Shown: one piece after another, positions 8,352-17,994 of the stretch
Position numbering within the stretch: the first letter of the stretch is position 1
Layout of the letters: every line of letters begins with the position of its first letter
From: Pantoea sp. Ap-967
GTDB lineage: Bacteria > Pseudomonadota > Gammaproteobacteria > Pseudomonadales > Pseudomonadaceae
DNA length: 64,000 nucleotides
Direction of reading: 5' to 3'
Assembly (NCBI RefSeq): GCF_011752565.1
Contig: NZ_VWXK01000009.1
Location: 62,001 to 126,000, forward strand
The notes under the pieces: generated by a model
Database searches by the model: none
The model's input: only the letters and a program-made list of their open reading frames with translations
What the model was told of the DNA's origin: nothing
Translations under genes and position numbers: made by a program

Positions 8352-9748
8352 GCCTCGGCCTGGATGGCTTTTACCAGGCACTGCAGTGCGTGAGAGATGT
8401 CCTTGCTCCAGTCCAGCGTGTAGCACAAGCGCAGGTGGCTGCGCCATAAGCCACGCTGGCTGAACAGCGCCCCGGGGGCAATGACGATGCGCTGCTGCAG
8501 CAGCCGTTCGAACACGCGGCGCATGTCCACCGGCCGTGTCGCTTCGAGCCAGAAGCTTGCCCCGCCCTGCGGCTCGACGCACCGCAACCAGCCTTGGCTA
8601 TGGGTGTCCAGCAGTGCCTTCATGTGCTGCATGCGCTCGCGCAACAGGGTGCGCAGCACCTGCGCGTGTTGCTCGACACGGTGCGAGCTGAACAGCCTGG
8701 CAATGGCCTTCTGCCGGATTGGCGATAAGCGAAAGGCGCGCGCCAGGAACAGCTGCTGCAGTTGCCCGGTGTGCTGCCGACACAGAAGGTAGGCAAACGG
8801 CGCCTCCGAGCCGATCAGCTTGTCGAAGGTGGAAAACACCAGCAGGCGATTGGGGTCGGCATGGTCGCGGTAGCGCGGTGCATCGGCCTGGAAGCACAGA
8901 TCACCATAGCCGTCGTTCTCGAACAACCACACCTGATACTGGGCCAGCCAGCGGCAGATCTGCTGCTTGTCTTGCGCGGGCATCTGCCCACCTTGCGGCA
9001 TGTTCGCCGTTGACGACAATACCGCCAGGTGTACCGGTTCACGGGCCAGCAGCTGGTGCAGCTGCTGCAAATCGAAACGGCCGTCTTCCCCCAGCGGCAG
9101 TTCGATGATGGTCATGCGTGCCGCCTGCAGTTGCCTGAGCACCGCCCAGCTGCAGGGTGACTCGACCAACGCCACCTTGCCTTCGAGGTCCAGCGCCCGT
9201 AGCGAGAGTTCCAGCACACTGCGCAGGTCCGAGCCGATGAACACGTGCTCGGCCTGCCAACTGCGGTGCGCCGAGCAGGTGTAGCGCGCAGCCAGTACAC
9301 TGCGCAGCTCCGGCTCGCCGAAGGGTTGGTAGAGCGGCGCCTGGGTACGCGGATACTGCCTGGAAAGTTCCCGTTCGATCATCAGCAGCGGTTGTTCCAG
9401 CGACCGCAACAGGGCGGGTGCATCACTGCTCAGGGCCAGCATGCCGGGCTGTCGGGCACTGGCATACACCGTGTCGAGCAGGTTCGAAGTGCGCACGGCG
9501 TGCAGCGGCGTGCTGCTCGCCCGGGTGAAGTAGCCCAGTTTTGGGCGGGCGTAGACCCGCCCTTCGTCCTCCAGCAGCGCATAGGCATACTTGGTGCTGG
9601 ACACCGAGACGTTCAGGCGCTGGGCCAGTTGGCGCAACGAAGGCAGGCGCTGCTCGGTGTCGCGGGGGGCGACCTCGATCGAGTCGAGCAGGTAGCGGTA
9701 CACGGCTTGGTAGGTGTAGCGGGGTTTGACGACGTTCCTGGTATCCAT
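8339..9748 (-). CDS. MocR-type regulator: GntR-like winged helix fused to class I aminotransferase domain
   Basis: Transcription factor of 469 aa. Residues 1-85 hold a winged helix-turn-helix ([26 protein letters not shown]); residues about 110-450 resemble fold-type I PLP enzymes, with [10 protein letters not shown] and the probable PLP lysine in [10 protein letters not shown]. In MocR proteins the second domain senses PLP, an amino acid or both and usually does not catalyse transamination. The Asp/Tyr usually near PLP lie in the stretch ending FENDGYGDL. The start at 9748 gives the usual N-terminus of the family. The gene converges with the panB paralogue and overlaps its end; whether it controls that gene is unknown. 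Targets could also lie outside the window. Confidence 0.85.
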   Translation of the reverse strand: MDTRNVVKPRYTYQAVYRYLLDSIEVAPRDTEQRLPSLRQLAQRLNVSVSSTKYAYALLEDEGRVYARPKLGYFTRASSTPLHAVRTSNLLDTVYASARQPGMLALSSDAPALLRSLEQPLLMIERELSRQYPRTQAPLYQPFGEPELRSVLAARYTCSAHRSWQAEHVFIGSDLRSVLELSLRALDLEGKVALVESPCSWAVLRQLQAARMTIIELPLGEDGRFDLQQLHQLLAREPVHLAVLSSTANMPQGGQMPAQDKQQICRWLAQYQVWLFENDGYGDLCFQADAPRYRDHADPNRLLVFSTFDKLIGSEAPFAYLLCRQHTGQLQQLFLARAFRLSPIRQKAIARLFSSHRVEQHAQVLRTLLRERMQHMKALLDTHSQGWLRCVEPQGGASFWLEATRPVDMRRVFERLLQQRIVIAPGALFSQRGLWRSHLRLCYTLDWSKDISHALQCLVKAIQAEAQTP

Positions 9749-9800
9749 ACGCGATCATCGTTTCCGTTAGGCCCGGCCAGATTACACCAGCCACCGCTCC

Positions 9801-9917
9801 GGTAGGAGCGAGCGCAGCTCGCGATGGGGCGCGCAGCGGCCCCAGGGGTTTTTGGCTTCGCGGCTGATGACACCGGGGCTGCTTTGCAGCCCATCGCGAG
9901 CTGCGCTCGCTCCTACA
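9801..9917. repeat. Inverted REP pair (GTAGGAGCGAGCG type)
   Basis: GTAGGAGCGAGCGCAGCTCG and its inverted copy ending CGCTCGCTCCTACA enclose about 75 bp with GGGGCGCGCAG/GGGGCTGCTTTGCAGCCC elements. It fills the gap between the MocR gene and the end of the efflux operon, and could act as the shared 3' boundary. Confidence 0.85.
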
Positions 9918-11346
9918 GGGGATTGTGGTGAGGGGGTGGCGAGGCGCCCCAGCCGCCGCCTAGCGCCGCCATCAACCCGATACGCGCCTCCAGCTGGCGG
10001 GTCTGCAAACCCTGCAAGGTGCGCTTTTCCTGCAACGCATCCAACTGAGCCGTCAGCACATCCAGCAGGCTGACAGCGCCCTGCCGATAGCGCTGCAGGG
10101 CCATCTGCTCGGCGTTGCCCGCTGCTTGCGCCGCCTGCTGCACATCCCCGGCTTCGCGCGCCAGGTCACGCACCTGGGCCAGGTTGTCCTCGACCTCGCG
10201 CACGGCCAGCAGCACCCTGCCGTGGTACGCCGCGGCCGCTGCGTCGAATTCGGCCTTGGCCCGGCGCTCGTCGGCCGAGCGGCGCCCGCCGTCGAACACC
10301 GGCAACTGCAGCACCGGGCCAACGGCCCAGTAGCGGTTGGCGGCAGCCAGGAGGTTGCCCGCGCCTTGCGTCTGCCCACCCGCCATCGCGCTCAGGCTGA
10401 AGTCTGGGTACCAGGCCGCACGGGCTACGCCAATGTTGGCATTGGCAGCAAACACACGCCGTTCGGCGGCGGCGACATCCGGCCGCTGCAACAACAGCTT
10501 GCCCGGCAGATCAGCCGGCACCGGCGGGGCAACGAGCGGCGCCGGGTTCGGCGCCAGGGCCAGGTCGCCGGGCAAGGCCCCCACCAACTCGGCGATGGCG
10601 TGTTGCGCCAGGGTGCGCTGGGCGATGACGTCATCCAGTGCAGCCTTGGCTTCTGACAGCCTGGCCGCCGCCCGGTCCAGGTCCAGCTCGGAGGCAATAT
10701 CGCCCTGGTAGCGGCTCTGAATCAGCGCCAGCAGGCGGCTGCGGTCGTCCACACCGTGCTCCAGCAACTGCCGCTGCGCATCCAGGCCCCGGGCGCGCAC
10801 GTACAGCACCGCCAATTGGCGCTGCAGGCTCAGGCGCGCAGCGGCCAGGTCATCCGCCGAGGCCTGGGCCGCGGCATCGCCGGCGGCGGCCTGGTTACGC
10901 AAACGCCCCCACAGGTCAAGGTCGAAACTTAAGCTCAGCCCTGCCGTGTCGCTGTCGTATACCGAAGGTTGGGTGTCGCCGCGCAGGGGCCGGTGGTCGG
11001 ACTGGCGCTGGCGCAGCGGCGTGGCGCTCGCGCTTGCCTGGGGCCACAGCCCGCCATGCAAGCCCTGGGCATAGGCCTCGGCAGCCTGGTAATGGGCCAA
11101 CGCCGCCGCCAGGGTCGGGTTCGACGCCGCCAGCTGGCGCTGCAGGTCATCAAGGCGCGAGTCGCCAAACAGGGTCCACCAGGCGCCTGGCAACGGCCGC
11201 CCGCTGTCAACTTGCTGCCAGTCCCCTACCCGCTCGCCATAATGCGCAGGCAGGTTCACTTCAGGCGCGCTGTAATGCGGTGCCAGCGAGCAGCCCTGCA
11301 GGGCCAGGCACAGCAGCCACCCGCCGTGTTTAAACCGACGGTGCAT
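9913..11346 (-). CDS. Outer-membrane efflux lipoprotein, NodT/OprM-type
   Basis: TolC-like channel that completes a tripartite efflux pump in the outer membrane. The 477-aa product has a lipoprotein signal peptide with lipobox LQGC at about residue 17, the N-terminal SLAPHYSAPEV segment typical of the NodT family, and two repeated outer-membrane-factor halves with long Ala/Gln/Arg-rich coiled-coil helices. The start is placed at 11346 (MHRRFKHGG), because it begins the signal peptide; an ATG further upstream would put 11 residues in front of it. That start overlaps the end of the fusion-protein gene by 17 bp. It is the third gene of the operon running pump, fusion protein, channel. Confidence 0.9.
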   Translation of the reverse strand: MHRRFKHGGWLLCLALQGCSLAPHYSAPEVNLPAHYGERVGDWQQVDSGRPLPGAWWTLFGDSRLDDLQRQLAASNPTLAAALAHYQAAEAYAQGLHGGLWPQASASATPLRQRQSDHRPLRGDTQPSVYDSDTAGLSLSFDLDLWGRLRNQAAAGDAAAQASADDLAAARLSLQRQLAVLYVRARGLDAQRQLLEHGVDDRSRLLALIQSRYQGDIASELDLDRAAARLSEAKAALDDVIAQRTLAQHAIAELVGALPGDLALAPNPAPLVAPPVPADLPGKLLLQRPDVAAAERRVFAANANIGVARAAWYPDFSLSAMAGGQTQGAGNLLAAANRYWAVGPVLQLPVFDGGRRSADERRAKAEFDAAAAAYHGRVLLAVREVEDNLAQVRDLAREAGDVQQAAQAAGNAEQMALQRYRQGAVSLLDVLTAQLDALQEKRTLQGLQTRQLEARIGLMAALGGGWGASPPPHHNPL

Positions 11347-12496
11347 GGGCACCTCCCGGGGCCACGCTGCGTACGGCATCGTTGTCGCGCAGGGCGTCGG
11401 GCGGGTTGTCCACCACCTGATCCTTCAGCCCCAGGCCACGGTCGACGATCAGCGTGCTACCCAGGTCCTGGGCAATGTGGATGCTGCGCAGGTGCGCGCG
11501 GCTTTGCCCGTCCAGCACGGCCACCTGCGGCCCTTGGGCGCGGAAGATCAACGCACTGGCGGGGATGCTCACGGCCTGGGCATCGCTGCGCAGGGTAATA
11601 CGGGCGCTGGCGTAGTCGCCGGGTAGCAAGGCGCCGTTGGGGTTTTCCACCGCGTATTGGGCCAGCAGCGTGCCCGAGCCCTGGTCCACGGCCGTGGACG
11701 TGCCGAGCAAGGCTGCCGGGTAGTGCAGGCCGGGGCGCTCGGGCACCGACAACTGCACCTGCATGCCGGGCAGGATCTGGCTGGCATAGGTTTGCGGCAC
11801 CGGCACATACAAGCGCAGGCGGCGGGTGTCGGCGATGTCGAACAGCGAGGTGGCGTTGTCGCTATCGGCCTTTATCAGCTGGCCGATCTGCGCATGGCGG
11901 GCGGTGATGGTGCCGGTGAACGGCGCGCGAATCACCTTGTACGCCGCCAGGTCTTCGAGCCGCGCATAGTCGGCCTGGGCCGCTTCGGCATCGGCGCTGG
12001 CCACGGCAGCGGCGGCCACCTTCTCGTCCACTTCCTGGCGCGACACCGAATGGCTGGCGAACAGGTGCTGCCAGCGCGCTGCGGTGCTCTGCGCCAGCGA
12101 CGCGCTGGCCCGGTGCTGAACCAGGCGAGCCTTGGCCTGGGCCAGTTGCTGGTCAAGCTCGGGGCTGTCGATTTCCGCCAGCGGCTGGCCGGCCTGGACC
12201 TGCGTGCCGATATCCACCTGCCAGTGCTTGAGGTAACCGCTGACCCGGGCGTTGACCCGGGCCATGTTCCAGGCCTGCAGGTGCGCCGGCAGGCTCAGGG
12301 TTTCACCGGCGGCATTCATCGACGGGGTGAAGGTCACCACGGCAGGCAGAGCCCGGCTTTCGGTCCAGGCTTGCACGGCAGCGGCCTGGTGCTGGCGGGC
12401 ATGCACCCCGAATGCAACGACCAGGGCGGCCAGGCCCATGCCTGCGCCCCCCATGAGCAACAAGCGCCGACGATCGGCCACGGAACGGCTAGGCAT
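11330..12496 (-). CDS. RND efflux periplasmic adaptor (membrane fusion protein, HlyD/AcrA type)
   Basis: Links the inner-membrane pump to the outer-membrane channel. The 388-aa protein starts with one membrane segment (LLLMGGAGMGLAALVVAFGV), followed by the split biotinyl-lipoyl domain (VSGYLKHWQVDIGTQVQAGQ and later IRAPFTGTITARHAQIGQ), a coiled-coil hairpin (residues about 110-180), a beta-barrel domain and the C-terminal membrane-proximal domain. The start at 12496 (MPSRSVADRR) overlaps the stop of the pump gene by 8 bp, which suggests translational coupling. Order and overlaps show a single operon with the genes on both sides. Confidence 0.92.
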   Translation of the reverse strand: MPSRSVADRRRLLLMGGAGMGLAALVVAFGVHARQHQAAAVQAWTESRALPAVVTFTPSMNAAGETLSLPAHLQAWNMARVNARVSGYLKHWQVDIGTQVQAGQPLAEIDSPELDQQLAQAKARLVQHRASASLAQSTAARWQHLFASHSVSRQEVDEKVAAAAVASADAEAAQADYARLEDLAAYKVIRAPFTGTITARHAQIGQLIKADSDNATSLFDIADTRRLRLYVPVPQTYASQILPGMQVQLSVPERPGLHYPAALLGTSTAVDQGSGTLLAQYAVENPNGALLPGDYASARITLRSDAQAVSIPASALIFRAQGPQVAVLDGQSRAHLRSIHIAQDLGSTLIVDRGLGLKDQVVDNPPDALRDNDAVRSVAPGGAHAPSV

Positions 12497-15400
12497 GCAG
12501 GTTTTCTCCAACGACAGCGTGAGGGGTTGAGCGGCGGTGGGCCAGGCTGAACACAACGGGCACGAACAACAGGGTCGCGCAGGTGGCGACGACAAGCCCG
12601 CCGATCACCGCCCGGCCCAGGGGCGCGTTCTGCTCCTGGGACAGGGCCAGCGGCAACATGCCGATAATCATCGCCAGGGCGGTCATCAGCACCGGGCGAA
12701 AGCGAGTGAAACCAGCCTCCATGGCGGCCTTCACGGCGTTGCCATGCACGGCCAGGCGCTCGCGGCAGAAGCTCACCACCAACACCGAGTTGGCAGTGGC
12801 CACGCCCATGCACAGGATCGCCCCGGTAAGCGCCGGCACCGACAGCGTGGTGCCGGTGACGAACAGCATCCACACGATACCGGCCAGGGCAGCGGGCAGC
12901 GCGGTGATGATTACGAACGGGTCGACCCAGGACTGGAAGTTGACCACGATCAGCAGGTAGATCAGCACCACCGCGCCGAGCAACCCCAGGCCCAGGCCGT
13001 GGAAGGCTTCATGCAGCGCGGTGATCTGGCCGTGCAGGCTGACGGTGGCGCCTTTGGGGCGCAACTGGGCGGTAGCGTCGATAAGGTGCTGGATATCGGC
13101 TGCAATGCCGCCCAGGTCGCGGCCTTGGACGTTGGCGTACAGGTCCAGGGTGGGGGTGATGTTGTAGTGGCTGACCACGTCGGCGGTGTCGGTGCGCGCC
13201 AGGCTGGCGATCCCACCCAGCACGGTGCTGTGGCCGTTGCTGCCGGTGATCGGCAGCGCCTGCAGCTGGGCGATGCTGCTCATGCGGTACTGTGGGGTGG
13301 CGCCAACCACCGAATACGACACGCCGTTGGCCGGGTTCAGCCAATAGGTGGGGGCCGTTTGCGAGGTGCCGGCCAGTGACGCGCCAAGGCTTGCGGTCAC
13401 GTCGCGCTCGGTGATACCCAGTTCGGCTGCGCGCTTGCGGTCGACGTTCACCTGCAGCGACGGGTAGCTTTCCGACTGCTGCAGGCGCAGGTCGGCAATG
13501 CCCGGAACGTGCTGCAGGCGGCGCATCAGTTCTGCGGCATAGGCACGGTTGGCGGCGTCGTTGGGACCTGAGATTTTCACATCCAGCGGCGCTGGCGAGC
13601 CGAAGTTGAGGATCTGGCTGCTGATGTCTGCCGGCAGGAAAGCGAAGGTAGTGCCAGGGAAACTGTCGGGCAGTACCTCGCGCAGGTGCTTGACGTAATC
13701 GGCGGTGGCGCCATGGCCTGGGTTGAGCGACACCTGGATATCGCCATCCTGCGGGCCCACCGTGCCGCTGGTGTTGTAGGCCATGTCGATGCCGCTGATG
13801 GGCAGGCCGATGTTGTCGATGATCGACGCCACGGCGTCGGCTGGCAGCACCTCGCGGATTCGGCTTTCGATGCGGTCGAAGGCCGCCGCGCTCTCTTCGA
13901 TGCGCGTACCCAGCGGCAAGCGCACGTGCAGGGCCATCGCCCCGGCGTCGGTTTCGGGGAAGAAGTCCTCACCCAGGGTGGGCAACAGCGCGAAGCTGGC
14001 CAGCACGCAGGCAAGAAAGCCCAGCAGGAAGCGCTTGCGGTTGGCCAGGGCCAGTTCCAGCAGGCCCTGGTAGCCATCGCGCAGCCGGGCAAAGCCTGCC
14101 TCGAAGCCGGCCTGCAGGCGCACCAGTGGGTTGGCCGACTTGTCGCCTTCGTGGTGGTTGAGGTAGGCGTCCTCTGGGTGCCGGCCCTCGCCCTGCTCCA
14201 CCCGGTGCGGCTTGAGCAGGAACATGGCCAGGGTCGGCACCAGGGTACGCGACAGAATAAAAGAGCTCCCCATGGCGAACATCACTGCCAATGCCATGGG
14301 CCGGAACAGGTATCCGGCGATGCCCTGGAGCATGAACATCGGAACAAATACAACGCAGATGCACAACAGCGCCACGAACGCGGGGCCGACGATCTGCTGG
14401 GCGCCATCGAGGATCGCCTGCCTGACCGTCTTGCCTTGTTCGAGGTGCCAGTTGATGTTTTCGATGGTCACCGTCGCATCGTCCACCAGGATGCCCACCG
14501 CCAGCGCCAGGCCCCCCAGGGTCATCACGTTGAGGGTCTGCCCGCTGACCGCCAGCAAGGCAATGGCCGCCAGCACCGCCAGCGGAATCGACGCGGCGAT
14601 GATCAGGGTGGAGCGCCAGCTGCCGAGGAACAGCAGGATCATGGCGCTGGTCAGCAAGGCGGCGATGATGCCCTCGCGGGCAACGCTGCCCACCGATTCC
14701 CTGACCACGGTCGAGGCGTCGCCCAACAGCGAGGTCTTGAGTGCCGGCGGCAGGGTTTCGTTGATGCGCGGCAGCATGCCGCGGATGCCGTCGACAATCG
14801 ACAGGGTCGAGTTGTTGCCGTTCTTCAGCGCCGGCATCAGTACCGCGCGGCGGCCGTCGACGCGCACGATGTTGGTTTGCGGCGGCGCCCCGTCCCGCAC
14901 ATGGGCCACCTGGCCAAGGGTGATCTGGGCGCCGTCGACCACCTTCACCGGCAGGTCGTTGAGCGCATCGATGGCGCTGGGGCTGTTGTTCAACAGCACG
15001 GTGAATTCGTTACGGCCGATCTTCGCCGTGCCCACTGGAATGATCTGGTTCTGGGCGGCCAGGGCATTGGCCACGTCCTCGGCCGACAGGCCCTTGGCCG
15101 CCAGGGCCTGGGGGTCCAGGTCGAGGGTGATCTGGCGCTGCTTGCCGCCCATGGGGGTTGGCATCGACAGGCCGGGCACGGCGGTAAGCGGCAGGCGAAT
15201 GCTGTTCTGTACCAGGTCGCGGATGCGCGCCTCGGACAAGGTGGGGCTGGAAAATGCCATCTGCAGGATGGGCACGGTCGAGGCGCTGTAGTTGAGAATC
15301 AGCGGCGGCGTGATGCCGGCCGGCATCTGCTTGAGCACCGTTTGCGACACGGCGGTGACCTGGGCATTGGCGGTGCGGATATCGACGCTGGGCTGGAAGA

Positions 15401-15686
15401 AGATCTTGACGATGCCCATGCCCGGCAACGACTGCGACTCGATGTGTTCGATGTCGTTGACCGTGGTGCTCAGGGCCCGTTCGTAGGTGTAGATCACCCG
15501 GCCCGACATGGCATCCGGGGCCAGCCCCGCGTATTGCCAGACCACCGCAATGACCGGAATACCGATGTCTGGAAATACATCACTTGGCGTGCGCACTGCC
15601 GCCAGTGGGCCGACGATGCAGATGACGATCGCCAGCACTAAGAATGTATAAGGTTTGTGCAGTGCCGTTTTGACCAAGCCGAGCAT
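12489..15686 (-). CDS. RND-family efflux permease
   Basis: Proton-driven inner-membrane pump, 1065 aa from the start at 15686 (MLGLVKTALHKPY, preceded by CAGGGGC); an ATG at 15725 would add 13 residues. It has the RND plan: helix 1 near residues 12-30, a large periplasmic loop, helices 2-6 including the proton-relay motif GILVDDATVTIEN, then a second repeat with its own loop and GAILCMGVATANSVLVVSF. The sequence reads like the HAE1/efflux branch rather than heavy-metal CzcA, since no metal-type DFG motif is evident. First gene of the operon. Substrate unknown; the linked regulator, if any, is not adjacent. Confidence 0.92.
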   Translation of the reverse strand: MLGLVKTALHKPYTFLVLAIVICIVGPLAAVRTPSDVFPDIGIPVIAVVWQYAGLAPDAMSGRVIYTYERALSTTVNDIEHIESQSLPGMGIVKIFFQPSVDIRTANAQVTAVSQTVLKQMPAGITPPLILNYSASTVPILQMAFSSPTLSEARIRDLVQNSIRLPLTAVPGLSMPTPMGGKQRQITLDLDPQALAAKGLSAEDVANALAAQNQIIPVGTAKIGRNEFTVLLNNSPSAIDALNDLPVKVVDGAQITLGQVAHVRDGAPPQTNIVRVDGRRAVLMPALKNGNNSTLSIVDGIRGMLPRINETLPPALKTSLLGDASTVVRESVGSVAREGIIAALLTSAMILLFLGSWRSTLIIAASIPLAVLAAIALLAVSGQTLNVMTLGGLALAVGILVDDATVTIENINWHLEQGKTVRQAILDGAQQIVGPAFVALLCICVVFVPMFMLQGIAGYLFRPMALAVMFAMGSSFILSRTLVPTLAMFLLKPHRVEQGEGRHPEDAYLNHHEGDKSANPLVRLQAGFEAGFARLRDGYQGLLELALANRKRFLLGFLACVLASFALLPTLGEDFFPETDAGAMALHVRLPLGTRIEESAAAFDRIESRIREVLPADAVASIIDNIGLPISGIDMAYNTSGTVGPQDGDIQVSLNPGHGATADYVKHLREVLPDSFPGTTFAFLPADISSQILNFGSPAPLDVKISGPNDAANRAYAAELMRRLQHVPGIADLRLQQSESYPSLQVNVDRKRAAELGITERDVTASLGASLAGTSQTAPTYWLNPANGVSYSVVGATPQYRMSSIAQLQALPITGSNGHSTVLGGIASLARTDTADVVSHYNITPTLDLYANVQGRDLGGIAADIQHLIDATAQLRPKGATVSLHGQITALHEAFHGLGLGLLGAVVLIYLLIVVNFQSWVDPFVIITALPAALAGIVWMLFVTGTTLSVPALTGAILCMGVATANSVLVVSFCRERLAVHGNAVKAAMEAGFTRFRPVLMTALAMIIGMLPLALSQEQNAPLGRAVIGGLVVATCATLLFVPVVFSLAHRRSTPHAVVGENLHA

Positions 15687-15855
15687 GGTGCGCCCCTGAA
15701 AGTTGAACGGGGCGCAGTCTTCCATGGACTTTCCAGACGAACGGTTAAACCTCCATTAAAGTATTTTAAGGAAAAACGGCGGCTGTATTCACTTGCAGCG
15801 AAGCGGGTTGCTGCCATCCTATGCGAATCATTCGCAGCTGCAGTCAGAGGGTTAC

Positions 15856-16278
15856 ATGGGGATCAGGATTTGCGCCAGGTGGGGTTTGCTACTCCCTGCT
15901 CTAGGGGTACTCGGGGTGCTTGGCGGCTGTGCCGGGCCAATGCCCAAGGCTAGCCCGGACGAGGCCTGGGTGGGTTTGCGAGAGGAGCCGACAACCACCT
16001 TGATGGCGGAAACGCTCGATGGCAAACGCCTGGATGACGGGCGTTATTTCGAAGTGCCCAAAGGCCAACATACCTTGGGCGCAACGCTGTTCGTGGAGGG
16101 TAGCGGGGACAGCGACGGCAGTACCTGCCGGGTGGATGTGACGTATAAGGACTTTAAGGTTGGTAAACGTTATACCTTGGTGGAAAGTAGCCTTGGGCAA
16201 GAATATACGCTGACACTTTACAACAGCGCGGATAAACCGGTTGCGCATTCGCCGGATATTGATTGCTTGGCAGGATAG
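15856..16278 (+). CDS. Small predicted lipoprotein of the PA0061/PA0062 type
   Basis: 140-aa exported protein. The N-terminus MGIRICARWG plus the hydrophobic run LLLPALGVLGVLGGC forms a lipoprotein signal with lipobox LGGC; the residue after Cys is Ala, which favours outer-membrane sorting. The mature part has two well-spaced Cys residues (STCRVDV and DIDCLAG) that could form a disulfide, and short beta-rich segments. The start at 15856 follows GAGGGTTAC. The gene is divergent from the efflux operon. From memory it resembles small Pseudomonas lipoproteins of unknown function; no role can be assigned. Confidence 0.7.
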   Translation: MGIRICARWGLLLPALGVLGVLGGCAGPMPKASPDEAWVGLREEPTTTLMAETLDGKRLDDGRYFEVPKGQHTLGATLFVEGSGDSDGSTCRVDVTYKDFKVGKRYTLVESSLGQEYTLTLYNSADKPVAHSPDIDCLAG

Positions 16279-16320
16279 TTCGTCCGGTTTAACTTTGGTT
16301 TAACTTTCGTGGCTTTTTTG

Positions 16321-16362
16321 GGGGCGCTTTGCGCCCCTTCGCGACCTTTGGTCGCTCCTACA
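16321..16362. repeat. REP half (type GTAGGAGCGACC), left flank of minisatellite
   Basis: GGGGCGCTTTGCGCCCC hairpin followed by TCGCGACCTTTGGTCGCTCC and TACA. It is the inverted partner of the copy at 17145-17187; the tandem array lies between the two. Confidence 0.8.
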
Positions 16363-16407
16363 TTGACCGCGCGTGCCCGATGCACCGCGTATCAGCGCGG
16401 CGGCCAG

Positions 16408-17143
16408 GCGCAGTCCCATGCGTACCGGTTCGGCGCCCGGGCGCGGTCCCATGTGTACCGGTTCGGCGCCCGGGCGCGGTCCCACGTGCACCGGTTCGGC
16501 GCCCGGGCGCGGTCCCACGTGTACCGGTTCGACGCCCGGGCGCGGTCCCACGTGTACCGGTTCGACGCCCGGGCGCGGTCCCGCGTGTACCGGTTCGACG
16601 CCCGGGCGCGGTCCCACGTGTACCGGTTCGACGCCCGGGCACGGTCCCACGTGTACCGGTTCGACGCCCGGGCGCGGTCCCATGTGTACCGGTTCGACGC
16701 CCGGGCACGGTCCCACGTGTACCGGTTCGACGCCCGGGCGCGGTCCCACGTGCACCGGTTCGGCGCCCGGGCACGGTCCCACGTGTACCGGTTCGACGCC
16801 CGGGCGCGGTCCCACGTGTACCGGTTCGACGCCCGGGCACGGTCCCACGTGTACCGGTTCGACGCCCGGGCACGGTCCCACGTGTACCGGTTCGACGCCC
16901 GGGCGCGGTCCCACGTGTACCGGTTCGACGCCCGGGCGCGGTCCCACGTGTACCGGTTCGACGCCCGGGCACGGTCCCACGTGTACCGGTTCGACGCCCG
17001 GGCACGGTCCCACGTGTACCGGTTCGGCGCCCGGGCACGGTCCCACGTGTACCGGTTCGGCGCCCGGGCGCGGTCCCACGTGCACCGGTTCGGCGGTCGA
17101 GCGCGGTCCCACGTGCACCGGTTCGGCGGTCGAGCGCGGTCCC
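16408..17143. repeat. 33-bp minisatellite, about 22 tandem copies
   Basis: Units of exactly 33 bp, for example CGGGCGCGGTCCCACGTGTA then CCGGTTCGACGCC, run head to tail from about 16408 to 17143. Most units carry the 6-bp palindromes CACGTG, ACCGGT and CCCGGG. Variation is concentrated at a few positions: GCGCGG/GCACGG, GTTCGAC/GTTCGGC and the base after CACGTG. Because 33 is a multiple of three and the unit has no stop triplet in any frame, all six frames are open and would encode 11-residue repeats (such as GVEPVHVGPRP on the minus strand). No ribosome site or lead-in gene supports translation. This block and its REP flanks account for the whole 16279-17197 gap. Confidence 0.92.
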
Positions 17144-17144
17144 C

Positions 17145-17187
17145 GGTAGGAGCGACCGCAGGTCGCGATGGGCTGCAAAGCAGCCCC
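17145..17187. repeat. REP half (type GTAGGAGCGACC), right flank of minisatellite
   Basis: GTAGGAGCGACCGCAGGTCG then CGATGGGCTGCAAAGCAGCC. It is inverted relative to the copy at 16321-16362 and ends just before the stop of the IclR gene at 17198. Confidence 0.8.
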
Positions 17188-17197
17188 AAGCCCAAGC

Positions 17198-17968
17198 TCA
17201 ACCCAGCACCGGCTTGAGCAACGCCTGGGCCTCATACAGCGTTGGCAGATAACGCAGGCGCATCTCGTCCAGGCTCAACCGCGAGGCGTGGGTGGTGATG
17301 GTCAGGGTCGCCTGCAACCGACCGCCGCGATCGAACAACGGTACACCCAGCACACGCATGCCGATCTCGTATTCCTGGTCGACGATGCACATGCCCTGCC
17401 CCCTCACCCGCCCTATCTCCTCCTCCAGCCAGCCCCTGTCCGTCTGCGTGTAAGGCGTCAGCTGGCACAACGGCGTGCGCGCAAAGTACGCCTCACGCTC
17501 GGCCTCTCCCAGCCACGCCAGCCAGAGGCGCCCACTGGCCGTGCAATACATCGGCACCCGCGACCCCGGCCGGATCGACAGCGAGCTCACATGGCTATAG
17601 CGGCTGCGCACCAAGTGGATGATCTCGTCCCCGTCGCGGGTGCCCACTGACACATGCTCCTGGGTCTGCCGGGCCACTTGCTCGACGATCGGGCGCAGCA
17701 TACGCGGCAGTTGCGCCGAGTCCACATAGGCCTGGCCGATGCGCAGCGCCTTGGGTGTCAGCCAGTAATGGCGGTTGTCGGTTTCAGCGAAGCCTTCATG
17801 CACCAGCGTCAGCAGAAAGCGCCGCGTGGCGCTGGGCGTCAGGCCCGAAAGCCTGGCCGCCTGGGGCACGCTCAAGCGCGGTTGGTCGGCGCTGAACAGC
17901 TGCATCAACGCCAGGCCCTTCTGCAGGCCGGCTATCAGGTCGCGGGGGTGGATCTCAGGCTGGGTCAT
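17198..17968 (-). CDS. IclR-family transcriptional regulator (PcaR/PcaU-like)
   Basis: DNA-binding regulator of catabolic genes, 256 aa. The winged helix-turn-helix is residues about 15-70 (LSVPQAARLSGLTPSATRRF); the C-terminal effector domain spans about 90-250, with GTRDGDEIIHLVRS, the hallmark TASGRLWLAW and RGQGMCIVDQEYEIG. This order matches the branch that senses protocatechuate-pathway and hydroaromatic compounds. It is divergent from the AroE-like gene at 18111, and the 142-bp gap holds two similar palindromes with centres 20 bp apart. It most likely controls the AroE-FAD-NIPSNAP genes and itself. Confidence 0.9.
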   Translation of the reverse strand: MTQPEIHPRDLIAGLQKGLALMQLFSADQPRLSVPQAARLSGLTPSATRRFLLTLVHEGFAETDNRHYWLTPKALRIGQAYVDSAQLPRMLRPIVEQVARQTQEHVSVGTRDGDEIIHLVRSRYSHVSSLSIRPGSRVPMYCTASGRLWLAWLGEAEREAYFARTPLCQLTPYTQTDRGWLEEEIGRVRGQGMCIVDQEYEIGMRVLGVPLFDRGGRLQATLTITTHASRLSLDEMRLRYLPTLYEAQALLKPVLG

Positions 17969-17994
17969 CAGGTCGACTCGTAAAAGGCATTTGA

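Noticed and set aside
13686..15641. Plus-strand ORF of 651 codons opposite the RND permease
   Set aside because: Antisense shadow; Gln/His/Arg-rich composition and no domain, whereas the minus strand encodes a complete RND pump.
16408..17143. CRISPR array
   Set aside because: The 33-bp units are contiguous without unique spacers, and no cas gene is present.
16300..17252. Six overlapping repeat-protein ORFs in the minisatellite
   Set aside because: They follow automatically from a 33-bp unit without stop triplets. None has a convincing ribosome site or a non-repeat domain.
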